A stretch of DNA of 64,000 nt from Warburgia ugandensis. Lineage: Eukaryota > Streptophyta > Magnoliopsida > Canellales > Canellaceae. This document shows positions 10,271-23,869 of this stretch, piece after piece. How positions within the stretch are numbered: the stretch's first letter is position 1; every line of letters begins with the position of its first letter. The stretch is from the NCBI GenBank assembly GCA_035236585.1, contig CP141128.1, positions 38,732,684 through 38,796,683 of the forward strand, in the 5' to 3' direction. A model generated the notes under the pieces. That model was not told the origin of the DNA, did not search any database, and worked only from the letters and a program-made list of their open reading frames with translations. Made by a program: the position numbers and the translations under genes.

Positions 10271-12955
10271 CCAATTTTGCCTTTTAGTAATACCATATTA
10301 CCATTAGTACAATTTTATTACCATTGCCTAACATGTTATAATCAAACATAAAACATAATTGAGTTCTAATCATTAGCTAGACAAGTTCTGGGGAACATGT
10401 GACTTGACTAGCCATCATCTAGAAACATAAGATATAAGATGTGATATCTGAAATAATTCGGTAGGCTATTACACACTAATGAAAGTAAATTTACATTTCT
10501 CACACTTAAAAGAGAACTACTCATAAATCTAAATTATTAGTCTAAATGACACAGACTAAAATAAAGCACCATGAGATATAACATAAGTTCTAGCAAATGC
10601 ATATTTCTAAATGGAAAATTCCCAAATCTCGACTGTGAAAAGACTAGCTGACATGTCTCTGTATTCTCATTAATAGAAATGTATGACTTAAACATAGTTA
10701 ATATATTACAAAATTTTAGTAGAGTACAACATGAAATATATTAGAAATTAGTAATCACAAATATCATGAGCAAATAGAGCTGAAAATTCCTTAAAATAGT
10801 CTACTAATAAGGCCATAAACCCTCAGTGACCAATTACAAGTCCATTTGGGTCCAACACATCAACAGAAAAAAATATGAAAATTAATGTAAGCTTCTGATC
10901 TATAACCTTTGATCTTATTCTCTAATAAAATGAATAGAAAATAGAGGTGAATCCATGATAATGTTACATGGTAACTATCCCTTAATCAAGTGCAAGACAG
11001 TCCTACTTAGACAATAGTGTTATAAGCATTTATTTTTTTGTACTTAATTTGGACCATAAATAGAATAGATAAACATCAAAAAATTTAGCACAAAAAATAT
11101 ATATGAATCTTTGAAGAAACAATGCTAAAACTATCCCAAAAATCAAGTGCAAAAACTTCCTAAAAAACTGCATACAAGTCGTAGTTTTCAAATGAATTTA
11201 TGGGATAACAAACATGCATCAGATTGTTTCAATTTTTAGATGCAAATGGATGCTTAAACAACATGATCTAATTGATTTTTATCACACAAAATATCATTCA
11301 AAATAAAGGCCTATGTGTATGTGTGACATAGGAGAAGAAGCTTGGAGTTTTCATACACATCCTTCATCCTTGAAGGAGCAACACTATACCGAACTTGGAG
11401 GCTTCTTGAGGTTTTTGAAAAAGGGTGATGTGCATGGAGTTTTGGGAGAGGTTAGGAATAGTATCACATCACAATCCTTGTGGAAGAAAAAAGGAATATT
11501 GTCTGCTCTTCCATATCACACAAGGTTCTCTATCCTAGCATCTCCTATGTTTCAACAATTAAAAAAATAATATCATTGGTAAGTGCATCCTTTAGGAGTC
11601 GCTGGAATATGTCTAACTTCATCTCAGTAATCAACATTGGAGCTTGCATTTACTAGCTAGAACACTTGTAGGCAATGCAAAAAACATGTTGAAGACATAC
11701 TCACATACCTCATTTTCAAGAAACGTGGAGATAATATTTCTTATGAGATTGAAAATAAAAGGTCTTACTTGATCTAATGCTTTTTCCTATTCAAACAGTT
11801 GTTGGAGTTGATGATTTGATGATTTTTTATTTTTTTTACATAGGGTAGTTTATAGTCTTCTGCATCTCCAATTTCTCCAAAAGCCCACAACGAAAATGCC
11901 ATGATCTTGAAATCTTCAAGGAGCTTTCATTCTTTTGAATGCTCCATTGAAGATAATTGGGTCGGATCAATGAGTCGAGCTGTCATCATCTCCAACGAGC
12001 TCCACCTCTAGCATTCAAAACCCCTTCAGTTTTCTCTTATCCTCATCAGCATGTCAGACTCCACCAGCCACTGGATTTTCACCTCCTTTCCTCTTCTCAT
12101 TCTTTCCCTCTTCTTTCTTCCTCTTCTCGATCTTTCCCTCTTCTTTCTTCTCCCTCAATTTTCTCTGTGTATGTGTGTTTGCCGGGCTTGGAGAAATAGA
12201 CCATCCAGTCTATTTCATTCACCTTAAGTAAGCACATGTGCCCATATCAATTGGGTCCTCCACCCAAAACTAATGTGCTTTTTTTTTTCTTAATTTTATA
12301 AAAATACTCTTCAACCTTAGAGTTTCATAACTTCTTCATTTCAACACTGATTTTAGTGTTCTTTATTTTGCTAGATTTATTTTTCTGAGTACAATTCAAA
12401 TTTTAAGGTTTTAGGATTCAATTAGGTGTCTTTCTGAAGGTACACTTATGTGTAACCTAAACTTGAACATTTCCCAATTTGCACTTATTAAAATTAATTC
12501 ATAATCATTTGAACTGGAATTTAAAAATTAAGGGTTCTTAGAATTTAGGTCACATTTCCCTAGTATTTGTGTTGCTTAACTAGCTAGGTCATGTTACCAT
12601 TATTTACATTTTTGTTAGGCCAAACATCACCCAAATGGGGCCTGATACTATACACATCAATTCTTATTTTATTTGTGGGAATTTGTACTCTAAGATAATC
12701 CTCCGCTTCTCTAATATTTGGACATGTTTTACCTCTTGAAAGATGGCTTACCATATTCTTGATTTAGACCTAAAATAATAGTATGATTTCAAATTCAATA
12801 ATGTTTAAGTTATCAAAATATTTGATTTCATAACCTAGCCATTTTATTAGGCATAACAAAGTTTCCAAAAATGCAATTTTAGAATAGTAGTATTCTATTT
12901 TTAGAAACTTTCAAAAAACCCATATTTAGTAGGTATCTCAACTTGCTAAGGGCTT
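10271..12955. other. Unassigned interior of the CACTA element
   Basis: This AT-rich stretch has no gene I can support. It includes an 85-codon open frame on the + strand at 11313-11570 with no recognised motif. At 12050-12200 there is a CT-rich tract followed by GCCGGGCTTGGAGAAATAGACC. That last part resembles 63790-63880 (CGGGTTTGGGAAATAGACC after a similar CT tract) in LTR D, so a fragment of a D-type LTR may be embedded here. Confidence 0.4.
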
Positions 12956-12959
12956 CTGT

Positions 12960-13205
12960 GCAGCTGTTGGTGGGAAATGGTGATTGGGTGCAATTGGCAG
13001 TGACTTTTGGTCAGCCACAATTGTTGGTGTCAGAAGCAAAGCATAATCTTTTGCTTCGAGCTAGTGGTGATTGGTGGGATTGGCAATGGCCGATGGTTGG
13101 GTGCAATTGGCTGTGTCAATGAGAAAGCCATTGGCTTTTGCGGGTTGCTGGTGGGAGATAGTGGTGATCACTGTGAATGGCAAGTGGTTAGGTGTGATTG
13201 GCCGG
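12960..13205. repeat. Degenerate GGTG/ATTGG-rich repeats, about three units
   Basis: Three degenerate units of roughly 75-115 bases share a GGTGGGA...TGGTGATTGG core followed by GGTGCAATTGGC or a variant (near 12970, 13065 and 13150). The stretch is richer in G than its surroundings. Two overlapping open frames of 70-75 codons here arise from the repeats and are not supported as genes. Confidence 0.45.
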
Positions 13206-13525
13206 ATCAAAGGGAAAGATGCATCCTACACTGAGTTTGATCACATAGATAGGTTGTTAATGGTCATTCATAAGATTTCTTAATGGTTGAACTACTTAAT
13301 TTAAATGAATATATGTATTTGATTGACATTAAGCTTCCAAAGTTTACTTGAGCCACAAAATATTGTAGAGACACTCCTAAAGAGCTTAAAACATGTGATA
13401 ACCAAAGAAGTACAAAAACTATAGTAATAAAAGAATTTTAAGAAAAATAAGATGATTAAATGAAATATGAGGTGGGAATGTGGGTGTGTTAGCTTAAATT
13501 TTCGTATCAATTTCATGAGTTGGGA

Positions 13526-13634
<109 letters not shown>

Positions 13635-14142
13635 ATGGTTCTTATGTTAAAGTTTTCTTAACACTGATTTCACATAATTCAAACTTTGTTAATTGTTATT
13701 TAAAAATCAAAGATGTTACATAATAATTATTGTAAATTTGGTAGGTCATTTTTATTGCTAAATTTGATTGTACATAAAGAAGTCATTTCATGTAAAAGAC
13801 TTTAAATGTGTACACTTTTCAAGTCGTTACTAATAAACAATTTTAAAAGTAACATCCTCTTAAGTGACAAAGATGCATCCCGCATTGAGTCTGATCACAT
13901 AGCTAGGTTGCTAATGGTCAATCATAAGATTTCTTAACAATTGAACTACTTAATTTTAAATGAATATATATATATATATATATTTGATTAGCACTAAGCT
14001 TCCAAAGTTTACTTGAGCCACAAAATATTATCGAAACACTCTTAAAGAACTAAAAATGTGTGATAACCAATGAAGTACAAAAACTATAGTAATAAAAGAA
14101 CTTTAAACAAAATAAGATGATTAAATTAATTATGGGGTGGGA

Positions 14143-14143
<1 letters not shown>

Positions 14144-14184
<41 letters not shown>
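14144..14184. repeat. (GT)n microsatellite
   Basis: An uninterrupted GT run of about 40 bases in copy 2 of the tandem duplication. The same site in copy 1 (near 13478) has only GTGGGTGTG. Confidence 0.95.
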
Positions 14185-14187
<3 letters not shown>

Positions 14188-14221
14188 AGCTTAAATTTCC
14201 CTATCCATTTCATGAGCTGGG

Positions 14222-14223
<2 letters not shown>

Positions 14224-14275
<52 letters not shown>

Positions 14276-14276
14276 G
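14224..14276. repeat. (GT)n(GA)n microsatellite
   Basis: GT run followed by a GA run, at the position equivalent to 13526-13633 in copy 1. The CG block is absent here and the GA block is much shorter. Confidence 0.95.
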
Positions 14277-14749
14277 CATGGTTCTTATATTAAAGTTTTC
14301 TTGACACCGATTTCACATAATTAAAACTTTTGTAAATTGTTATTTAAAAATCAAAGATGTTATATAATAATTACTATAAATTTGGTAGGCCATTTTTGTT
14401 GCTAAATCTGATTGTACATAAAGAAGTTGTTTAGTGTAAACAACTTTAAAAGTGTACACTTTTCAAGTTATTTATACTAAACAACTTTATAAATTATTTT
14501 TTATTCCAAATATATATACCTTTTATGTTAGTACTTTACAATATCTAACAAGTAATACACAATGAAACAGATTTTTTATGATAGTCAACATTGATTCATG
14601 CATTCTTTGTATGCGCATATAGCTCACTTATCAATCCATATAGCTCATGATGAAAGAGCTAAAAATTATAAATATGGAATTATATATATATATATATATT
14701 GCAATTGACTAATATACATTCCACATACCCCCAATTATATATTGTTTTC

Positions 14750-17700
14750 AAACCCAAGCATCTTCCTCACCATTGTCACACACATAACCCTCATTCTCAC
14801 TAAGTACTACTTTGATTGATGGGATTGTTATGGTAATAGAAGGGTAATTTATTTCAGTATCTCCTAGATCATCTTCATCATAAAAATCCATCGAACAGGA
14901 TGATAAAATAGTTGACAATCTCTTATTGCATTCATCTTCCATGTAAAAAATTGTTTTGCTTGAGATGCCAAAATAAATTGATCATTTTTATGGCCGATCC
15001 TATTGAGGTCAACCAATGTCAATCCAAGGCCTTCAGTTTTGATGATGTCTTTGTTTTGTTCCACCCAATCGTGCTTAAACACAACCACAATTCTAAAAGT
15101 ATAATCCAAGGCCCAAATCTCTCTTATAACCCTGTAATAAATATCAACTACTACTATTGGCATGTTATCCCTTAATCTAAAAAAGAATGTAGCATTGGCA
15201 ACTAGGCTAACTCCATTATTCTATTGCACTCTTGTGTTATCATGGTCTTTTGTGTAAAAGTGATAACCATTGATGGTATATCCATCATATTTTATTACTT
15301 CTGGTTGTGGTCTTATCACCGTCTAGCCCAAGGTTCCTGATATACCATTGCCTACTACTTCTCACTGATCTTGAATCTATGCATATTCAGATTAAGTAGG
15401 CTTAAGTAAGATTAACACACACACAGATATATATATATATATATATATATGTATACATAATGTAGTTTTTGTTTTAATTAATATTAAGTAAAAATTCTTT
15501 CATTTTACCTTCTTATGCAGCCAATTATTGCAAGTGCTACAATGCTCAAATTGAAGGCACTTCTGTTTCTTTGCATAACTTGGATTATTTGCCTTAAGTA
15601 AATCCATGTGTTCATAATGTACACACACACACAAATTAATAGAGTAATCAAAGAAAATGTAATTAACCATCAATGATTAAATTTTACATAAGTGCATTTA
15701 TGATCAACTTACTCAATGTATGGTTGGAGTTCATCAACATTTTGCAACACATAAAGATGCACCTGATCTCATTCGTTATAGTAAACGATTGATACACGAC
15801 CACTTGATAGAAGTTCATTAACCTTAGGATCATGCAATGCAATTGATTATTTCTTTCTTGGGATTCCAATGTAATTCACTCTTCTAAGTTCTATGTGCAA
15901 AACTCCACTGCTTCCTCTACAATATAACATTCGGTTATACACCCCTTGGGCCGGTTGTGATTATGTACATACCCTTTTAAAATTTTTATGTACCTCTCAA
16001 ACAATACATCCATTGCAAGTAAACTGGCCCACAGAGTTTGACGTCATCAATGAGGTGCACTATTAAGTGAACCATGATGTTAAAGAAGGATGGTGGGAAG
16101 ATTGTCCCAAGTTCACATAAAGTTGCCACTAGATGACCATGAATTTCTTATAATTGTGAAACATTCACCACCTCCTTGCACAAAGCTTTAAAGTAGTAGA
16201 ATTTTGTAATAGCTCCCCTAACTTTGTTTGATAATATTAAACATAATGCAAATAGTAGTAATTGTTGCATCAATGCATGGAAATCATGGGACTTCATACC
16301 AAACAATTTTAGCTCTTCCATGGAAACAATGTTTTTAAAGTTTGAAGAGTAGCTATCTAGGACTTTGATCTTGAACAAGGTTTTAACATTATTTTCCCTT
16401 CCTCTCTATCAAGTGTATAATTTTTCTTAAGCAAGTACGTTCCTTGACTACCTCTATCCTCTAGATGCAGCCTCCTCTTCAAACCCATGTTCATAAGATC
16501 CATTAGAGCTACAAGTCCATCCTTTGTTTTGGGATATTAAGCAAGGTACCGGTAAAGCTTTCACTCACATTCTTGTCAATGTGCATGACATCAAGCACAT
16601 GGTGTATATGCAATGATTTCCAATATGCCAGATGAAAGAATATTGATTTCTTCTACCAACAACTTCTACAATTACTTTCATCTACACATTTACTAGATTT
16701 CTTCTTTTCCCTAAAGACATTAATGTTTTCAACCTACTCTAATACTTGTCATCTTGTCAAAATCTTTGGAGGTGTCCTTGTTTCACACTCCTATTAAATT
16801 CTCCCTTCTTAAAATGACATGGTTTATCTCTGCGCAACCATCTTATGTGCCCAAGGAATTCCATGTTCCTACAATGTTTAAGTCATACAACACATGTTTG
16901 ATCACTACAAATAGCACAAAGCATTGTATCCCTTCACAGTGCATCCAGACAAATTACCATACATAGTAAAGTTGCTTGTGGTGCACAATAGTATAGCCTT
17001 TAGTGTGAATGACTCTTTCTTGTATGCATCATATGCTTCAACACCTATGTCCCATAATGTCTCAAAATCATTGATCAAGGGAGACAAGTACACATCAATG
17101 TCATTCCTTGGTTACTTTGAACTTGATATCAACATAGTTAGCATCATGAACTTCCTCTTCATACATAAAGATGGTGGAAGGTTGTAAAAAACTAATATAA
17201 TGGGCCAACAACTACACTTACTAATGGAACCATGAGGATTAATCCCATCTACAAATAATGCAAGTCGTATGTTCCTAGGTTCTTCACCAAAATTAGGCCA
17301 CATGAAGTCTAGAGTTTCCATGTTGGGTTATCTGTTGGATGGAGTGAAAAGCTATCAGCTACTCTGTCAGTGGCATGCCATACTATTTTCTTCACTATTT
17401 CTTTTATACGAAACATTCTATTGAACCTTGGAATAGGGGGGAAGTACCATAAAGCCTTTGTAGGAATGCCTGTAACTATCTCAACTGAAATCATCTTTAA
17501 CTTCCATCTTGGTTGTCCACAAGTTGGGCATGTATTTTTACCCTTGTGCTCCTTCTTATACATCTCATACTTCAACCCTACTACAGCCATGGTTTTTTTT
17601 ACCTCCCATATGGACCTCACCAATTTATTATCCTTCAGTAGCATCTTACCCACTACTTTTAAGACTTTTGTAAAACCTTGATTTAAAAAACCAAACCTTG

Positions 17701-18160
17701 GTTTTATGTCGTAAAGTTCTACCACTACGGATAGCTTGGTATAATCTTTACACTCAGGATACAATGGCTCATTGGCTTCCTCTAATGTAGTAGGAAATTG
17801 TTTAGGGTCATCCTAGGAGTCATCATATGCATCTCAAAACATTTGCACAGATATACTATCTCCAATACTTCCTATAATGTCCTGATCATAACTTCTAGGC
17901 CTTGCCGAGGGCTTATGTGGAAGTTCTTCTCCATGCCAAATCCATGGGTGGTAGCTTTCATCGATTCCATTGAAGCACAAGTGTTCTCTCAACACCTCTA
18001 CAATTACCTTTTTCAAGTTTCCACATTTTGAACATGGATAAATCATATGATTATGATCAACATCTTCCCTAAGTGCAAACTTTATGAAATTTTTTGTTTC
18101 CTCCTCATATTCTTTTGATGTTCTTGTAGCAGTCACCCAAGTATATTTTTTCCATTATGA
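14750..18160 (-). pseudogene. TNPD-type CACTA transposase (Transposase_21 family), broken
   Basis: Reading right to left, the domains appear in the standard TNPD order. The transposase-associated domain is at 17834-18160 (TSKEYEEETKNFIKFAL, YPCSKCGN, REHLCFNGIDESYHPWIWHG). A linker with CPTCGQPRWK lies at 17309-17764. The transposase core is at 16905-17321 (EPRNIRLALFVDGINPHGS, YNLPPSLCMKRKFMMLTML, then YLSPLINDFETLW, GVEAYDAYKKESFTLKA, YGNLSGCTVKGYNA). A DUF4218-like part is at 15890-16378 (GMKSHDFHALMQQLL, VKLCGPVYLQWMY). A DUF4216-like part is at 14864-15163 (ALDYTFRIVVVFKHDW, LTLVDLNRIGHKNDQFILAS). The enzyme would cut and join the element's ends. The pieces fall in different frames with stops between them, so this copy is inactive. 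The true start is unclear: an upstream ATG near 18155 is out of frame with the domain. Confidence 0.85.
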
Positions 18161-18599
18161 TAAGAAATTGAAGAAATTTTTTCTAGAGACTTGTTAGACA
18201 TGAAAAGATTAGGTTAGGCAATTTAGCAAACATTAGATATACAATAATTAGAAGTATTTAAAATAACTATTTCATGGACATTTTTAATTAACAATAAAGA
18301 AAGAAAGAAAAATATGACATACACATTCACGAATGAAATTAACTTTCAAAAGAAAATTTTCTAACCCACAACCTTGTCAAAATTCTTCAAATATGAATAA
18401 TACATATGAGACAAACAAAGAGATACTAACCAACACTCAAAAATCAATATTGAGCCCGAATTTATGAATGCAGTTCCAATTCACAAGTAGGATTTGGTTC
18501 AGAGTTGGGAAACAGAAATCTGGTTTGGGTTGTATGCATGGATAACAAACACAGAGAGAAAAGGCACAACAAAAGTCAACGAAATAATTCTTAAAACTG

Positions 18600-18690
18600 A
18601 CATACAATTGAAGTCGTTTGCATAAAAACAACTTTAAAAGTGTGGACTTTTGAAGTCATTTACATAAAATGACTTTAATACCTTTTAAAA
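18600..18690. repeat. Subterminal-type palindrome just upstream of TNPD
   Basis: TTGAAGTCGTTTGCATAAA with its inverted partner, followed by GACTTTTGAAGTCATTTA with its partner. These are the same units as at the ends of the element, but about 1.4 kb inside the right end and close to the 5' end of the transposase gene. In CACTA elements such sites near the promoter can be bound by TNPA; that role is inference. Confidence 0.6.
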
Positions 18691-19419
18691 TTTTACATTA
18701 AATATATATATATATATTAATTTGCTTTTTGTACATTACAACCTTACATAAATGCACAATGAAACTGATTTTACAAACACAAACATATATAATACATATA
18801 CATAAACAAACACTTCAACAAGGAAAGCAAATTATTTTTTTTATTACATCTAATTTTACATATTATTACATCTTATTAACATAAGATCAAAGAGTAAATA
18901 TGCTCTTTTTCATCAAAATCTGGCCTAGTATTTAGGTGAGACCCATTCTATGCATAGAGAGAGGGTATGCTTCAATTTTTTCAGCCAAAAGTTGATCGTA
19001 TAACCACCACTCTTCATCCAACCCTAATTTTGGGTGAGAACCACAAATCATAATGTTCTCCCTTTCTTCAATAGTGAGGGTTGGAGAGAGAAGCAATTAT
19101 TATTTTCAATGAAATCATACGATTTTGTGAAATTAGACTAATCTAACATACTTCTTAACCCCATAATCTGTAATGAGAAAACCCACATAATCTACAAAAT
19201 GAAAATAAAAAGAGTTAGTAACAAGAAAGCAATTTGTGATAAAAAAAGAAGTTATGGCTTACTTACAGTTTTTTTTGTGAAATAAATAGTCATAATATAA
19301 AAATGAAAAGCAAGAAGGGAAAAAGAGAGAAGCATAAGGACCAAGAAGAAAGCCGTCATGCCACCTGTGAGAAGATGATATAGGAAAAAATAAGATGTTG
19401 ATGGCTATTTAAAAAAGAA

Positions 19420-20112
19420 CAAGGACTTTAGAAGCTGTTTAGTACTAAACGGCATTAGGAATCATACACTTTTGAAGTCCTTTAGTACTAAACGACTTTA
19501 AAAGCATATATGTGAATTGAACTTTAAAGTTGTTTCAATAAAGCAACTTCAAAAGTGACTCACTTTTGAAGTCAATTATAACTAAATGACTTCAAAAGTT
19601 ATTGACATTTGAAGTTGCTTTGAGTCAAACAACTTTAAAAGTCCATTCCCACATAATATTAATCATCCCGCAAAATATATTGTCATACTTTTAAAGTCGC
19701 TTAAGATAAACGACTTTAAAAGTTGTTCACTTTTAAAGTCGTTTACTACTAAATGACTTTAAAAGTTCATTCCTGCTTTATATAATATTTCTGTCAAATT
19801 TATTGAGATACTTTTGAAGTCTCTTAGGTAAAACGACTTCAAAAGTTATTGACTTCTAATGTTGTTTAGACCTAACAACTGTAAATGTTATTAACTTTTG
19901 AAGTCCTTTAATATTAGACGACTTTAAAAGTGCATCCCGCAAAAAATTCCCTCTTCGCATCAGTTTTTTGAAGTCATTTATAGTTAAACGACTTCTTAGG
20001 TCTATATATTTAAAGTCATTTATTTTGAACTGACTTGTAAAATATTTATGAAGTCAGCAGTCAAATAAGCAATTTCTTTATGCTGACTTTAAAACCCTCA
20101 TGTGTAGTGGTG
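19420..20112. repeat. Right terminus and subterminal repeats of the CACTA element
   Basis: A dense array of palindromes of the type CTTTTGAAGTCNTTTA...TAAACGACTTCAAAAG runs from about 19425 to 20080, then AGTCAGCA and the terminus, which reads CACTACACATGAGGG on the - strand (20095-20109). It matches the arrangement at 5028-5720. Host retroelement sequence resumes at about 20113. Confidence 0.85.
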
Positions 20113-23100
20113 ATCGTTCTTTTCTTTAGTAGCCAAACAATCTTTACCTATATTAAACTGCTAATTTATATCCATTATCCATTTGTTTTGGAAATTTGTA
20201 GAGAAGATAGAGGAACATCTTGAGGAAAAGTATGAACAATACAAGAGATGAACAACAAAAAGGGTGAAAAAGAAGAAAACTTCAAAGAGCCTATATATAA
20301 AGTCAAGTAAAAAAAGAAGAAGAAAAGAAATAGCCAATGAAAAAGAAGAATGTTCACTCTTGTAAGGAAAAATGGAAAATTTGTGAATACATTGATAGAA
20401 GACCTTTATATATTTTCCAAACAACCTTTGTTTACCGTTACATCCATTCTTTTGATAACCCTTACCTAAGCCTACGTTTTGTCCTAATAGAAGTTCTAAC
20501 TTGATCCTAGGAGTAGTTATGCCTTGGAAATGGTTATGAAGGAATAGGGACTTTCGTAGAGTGTAACATTCTTAGTAGTTGATATCCTTTCATGAGACCA
20601 TTATCATTCTAAGTTATTGTTCTTCTATATGAAATATGTGAGACTTTTGGATTTATTCAACAACATTCTACTCACATATTAATTAGAGATGTACACCTTT
20701 ATGAGTGACTTCTTTTTGAGTGTCAAGTATATCATGTGAGAATTGAAGTCAAAGCATATATTTGGATGGTAATTTAGGTTATATTTGACTTGGAGACTAT
20801 AATTACATATCAACTATATCACACATTCATCTTTCAAAGTTCAATGAAATAATGGGATATCTTTAACATAAGGATAGGATTTTGAACCTTTTTGTTCATT
20901 TCTATTAGCAAGCTAAAGTTATGAATTAGGATGATATGAATAAAAGAAAATTTTCTCAAATGAATAAAGGACTTTTACAAAAATTTTGAGAATTTTATTG
21001 GTATATTCACTGGAAACCCTGATGAGGCCTAGCTTGTCTACTATGGGTAAGCTAGGGATTTAAGGGTTTGTTGCATATGCTAAATGCAATTGTGAGTACT
21101 TAGGAAAGTTGCACCTTGTATTTATTTTTGTAAATGATTTTTTGCATGTTTTGGTTGGAACTAACAAAATGCTGGTTGAGGGTTATGGTAAGGGTTTAAT
21201 TTTGCATAAAAACTACCCAATTAGTACCCATGTGTTACAACTTATTGGGGTAAATTAGAGTTTTTAGACCAAAATTCATAACACATGCATTTTTGACCTA
21301 ATAACCCAAATGTTTCTTATTTTGTAGGTCTAGAAGCTATTCCAAGTTAAGTATGTGACTAATCATGTTTTTCTAGGATTTAATAAGGATTTTTCACTTT
21401 TGTAGGAAGTAAGATGTTGATCTAACGCTCAAGATCGATTTGGATGAAATTAAAGGTCAAGATAAAAAGATCAAGTCAAAGCTTCAAAATCATTGCTTCA
21501 ACATAAAACAAAGGCCAAGATCATCTTGTGGGACAGTAATGGATGTGATTAAAGGAGCTAAATATGGCCAAAGTGGGCCCATGAAGTGAGCCATGCATTC
21601 CCACCACCTTTGTATGCAAGCCACTTAAGCCATCTTAGCCATGAAAGAAGGTGGCAAGCTAAGAAATTTAAGCCAAACTATACAAGCCACTCAAGCCAAG
21701 GGTTGAAGCTGAGAAAACAAGCCAAAGAAGCTTCCTAAGCCAATCATGAAGCTTAGCTAATGGAGCTTTTGAAATTAGACATCTAAGCCATCAAGCTAAG
21801 CTAAATGGAAGGCTAGGATTCGAGGAGATTCAAGAGAGTTATCCATAAGTTATTTTCAAGGTAATTAAGGAAAAATCTATTAGAATAAGATGACATATGG
21901 ACCAATGGGATAAGAGTAGCCAATTTTTGTAGTTTTTCTCACTTTTTCCTTAATTTCCATGTCACCCTTAAGATGCACTACGAATTTCCAAAACTCCAAC
22001 TCCTTCCACCTCTTAGGAAACTTCTTAGCCAATCAAATTTATCCACCTAATTACTTCCACCTATTTCCTAACCTTTCCCCACCCACTTTCATAAAAAATG
22101 GAGGCTTCAATAGTTTTGGAAGGGGGGAGACACCACTTCCTAAAAAGGTGGCGTCTTCCACCTACCTTCTTCTTAAGATAGCCACTTACTTCCTCACTTT
22201 CCTATTTGTTGTCTACCCCTTTCTCCCATCATATACATTCAATTTGACCCTCTTTAATCCCCACCACACCTTAGTATTAGGTTACCCTAGGAAAGATAGG
22301 GCAAATCTTATAAAACCAGCCCAAAATCTAACAAAAGACCATAGTTTTCCCACTTAGGAAAAGTCACCTCCTCCATTAGGGAGGACGATGTCCATTTCTT
22401 TCCAGACCATTTTTTCTCTTTTTCTTTTTGTTTTGTGAAGTATTTGGGTGCTGATACTTCCTTCCAAGCTTGATGCTTCTTCCTCAAGTGTTCAACCTAA
22501 GATTTTTGGAGTTTTGATTCATCTTTGAATGTTGGTTAGCCTTTGTAGGAATTTGCTTCTTTGAATGTTAGTTGCCTTGTTTTTCCTTTAGCTTTCCTAG
22601 CTTTTAAACTAAGATTCAAGACTGGTTTTCCCTTGGAGTGACAGCTAAGGTAAGTCATCTTGAATCTAGTTTTGTTCTTTATCTTTCGTCACATCTTTAT
22701 TCTCTTTCAGCCCTCTTGATTTTCTAGCCTTGGTTGCTTAAGTTCCATTGGATTGTTGCCTTTTGTTTTCCATTTGATTTTCTCATGATTTTGATCATAC
22801 TTGTTCATGAGTGAATGTTGGCACAATTGAAGAATACTTTTTCTTGTAATTAAGCATTGGTTGAGAATAAGTGAACATCATTGTAATAGCATTTAAGTTT
22901 CAGATTTTGGATGTAATTCAATGAGTTAGTCGCAATTTTTTATTGATGTTTGTGTGCAGTAGTAAATTGACTTTGTTCTTGAGTGTATGAATGCATTAGA
23001 AGTGATTAACTTCATGTTTTACATGTTATAGTCATTGAATGTTTCAATTACCTTACTGCTAGAATTTCTTTGCATGAATGGTGCATGTTAATTTCTAGCA

Positions 23101-23850
23101 CCCTATAATCTTGTTCACTTTATGTTTCAAGAGCCCAATTAGATTGTTAGATAGCTTTGTTAATATTAGAAATAGATTGCAGACTTAGGTTTCTAAAGTA
23201 GTTGATTAAATCCACTTCTATCCAATGAATCATGCATACCATTCCATGGTTACATGTATGTTAATTGGGTAGTTTTTCTTTCGTTGTTGTTAGTAATTGC
23301 TTTGATTTATTTATTTGTTATTATTATGGTTAGATTCTATTATTTTGCATCTTAATTAGTAGGAAAGTAATCAAATTTGTCAAACTTTTTAAAACAGTTG
23401 ATTTGATTGCTTACTTTTCTTAGTTTTGAACAATTAGGAAAGTAGTTTATTAAAGTATGTTTCCATTAGATTATTTGTTAATTTCATGTTCAGGAAAGTT
23501 AGTTTAGAAAAGTTGTTAAATTGCATCTTAGGAAAGTTTTACATTAGGAAAATTGTTAATTAGGAAAGTCATAAAATTAGAAGCTTTTAATTTTATAAAG
23601 TGCGTGTTTTAGGAAAGTTTTCTATTTAGCATGTTTCTTGTTTTTGCTTAGTCTCTATTTCTTGTTTTTGCATAGTTTCCAAGTTCATGTTTTAATTTCT
23701 ATTCTTATTTAGGAAAACCGTCATTTGAATTTTGGATAGGTTAGATAGTTTAAAGTGGGGACTACTAGCATCATAATAGTTCACTCCTCATGGGATAGAC
23801 CTCACTAGAGTACTATGTTGCAAACAATTCATATGCTTGCAAGTTTATTT
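20113..23850 (+). mobile_element. Retroelement A1, right half: 3' internal region and 3' LTR
   Basis: This continues A1 after the CACTA insertion. The internal 3' region 20113-21185 matches the - strand of A2 (about 29942-31000) and 23870-24801 of A3. The polypurine tract GGTTGAGGGTTA lies directly before the 3' LTR, which begins TGGTAAGGGTTTAATT at 21186. The LTR runs to about 23850 and matches 1-1300. Its last 20-odd bases (the GCATCA terminus seen at 1322) are not found; an A-run and TAA repeats follow. Open frames here (for example 132 codons at 21959-22357) lie inside the LTR and have no second support. Confidence 0.8.
21186..23850 (+). repeat. 3' LTR of A1
   Basis: About 2.66 kb. The start TGGTAAGGG is set by the polypurine tract before it and by alignment with the A2 3' LTR start TGATAAGTATCTAA at 29941 (- strand). 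The right half matches the LTR piece at 1-1322. Confidence 0.8.
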
Positions 23851-23869
23851 AAAAAAAAAAAATTAATAA

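Noticed and set aside
11313-11570. 85-codon open frame in the CACTA interior
   Set aside because: Reads plausibly but has no recognised motif, no second copy in the window and no splice context; listed only as part of the unassigned interior.
21959-22357. 132-codon open frame on the + strand
   Set aside because: It lies wholly inside the 3' LTR of A1, has no known motif, and the other LTR copies do not support it as coding.
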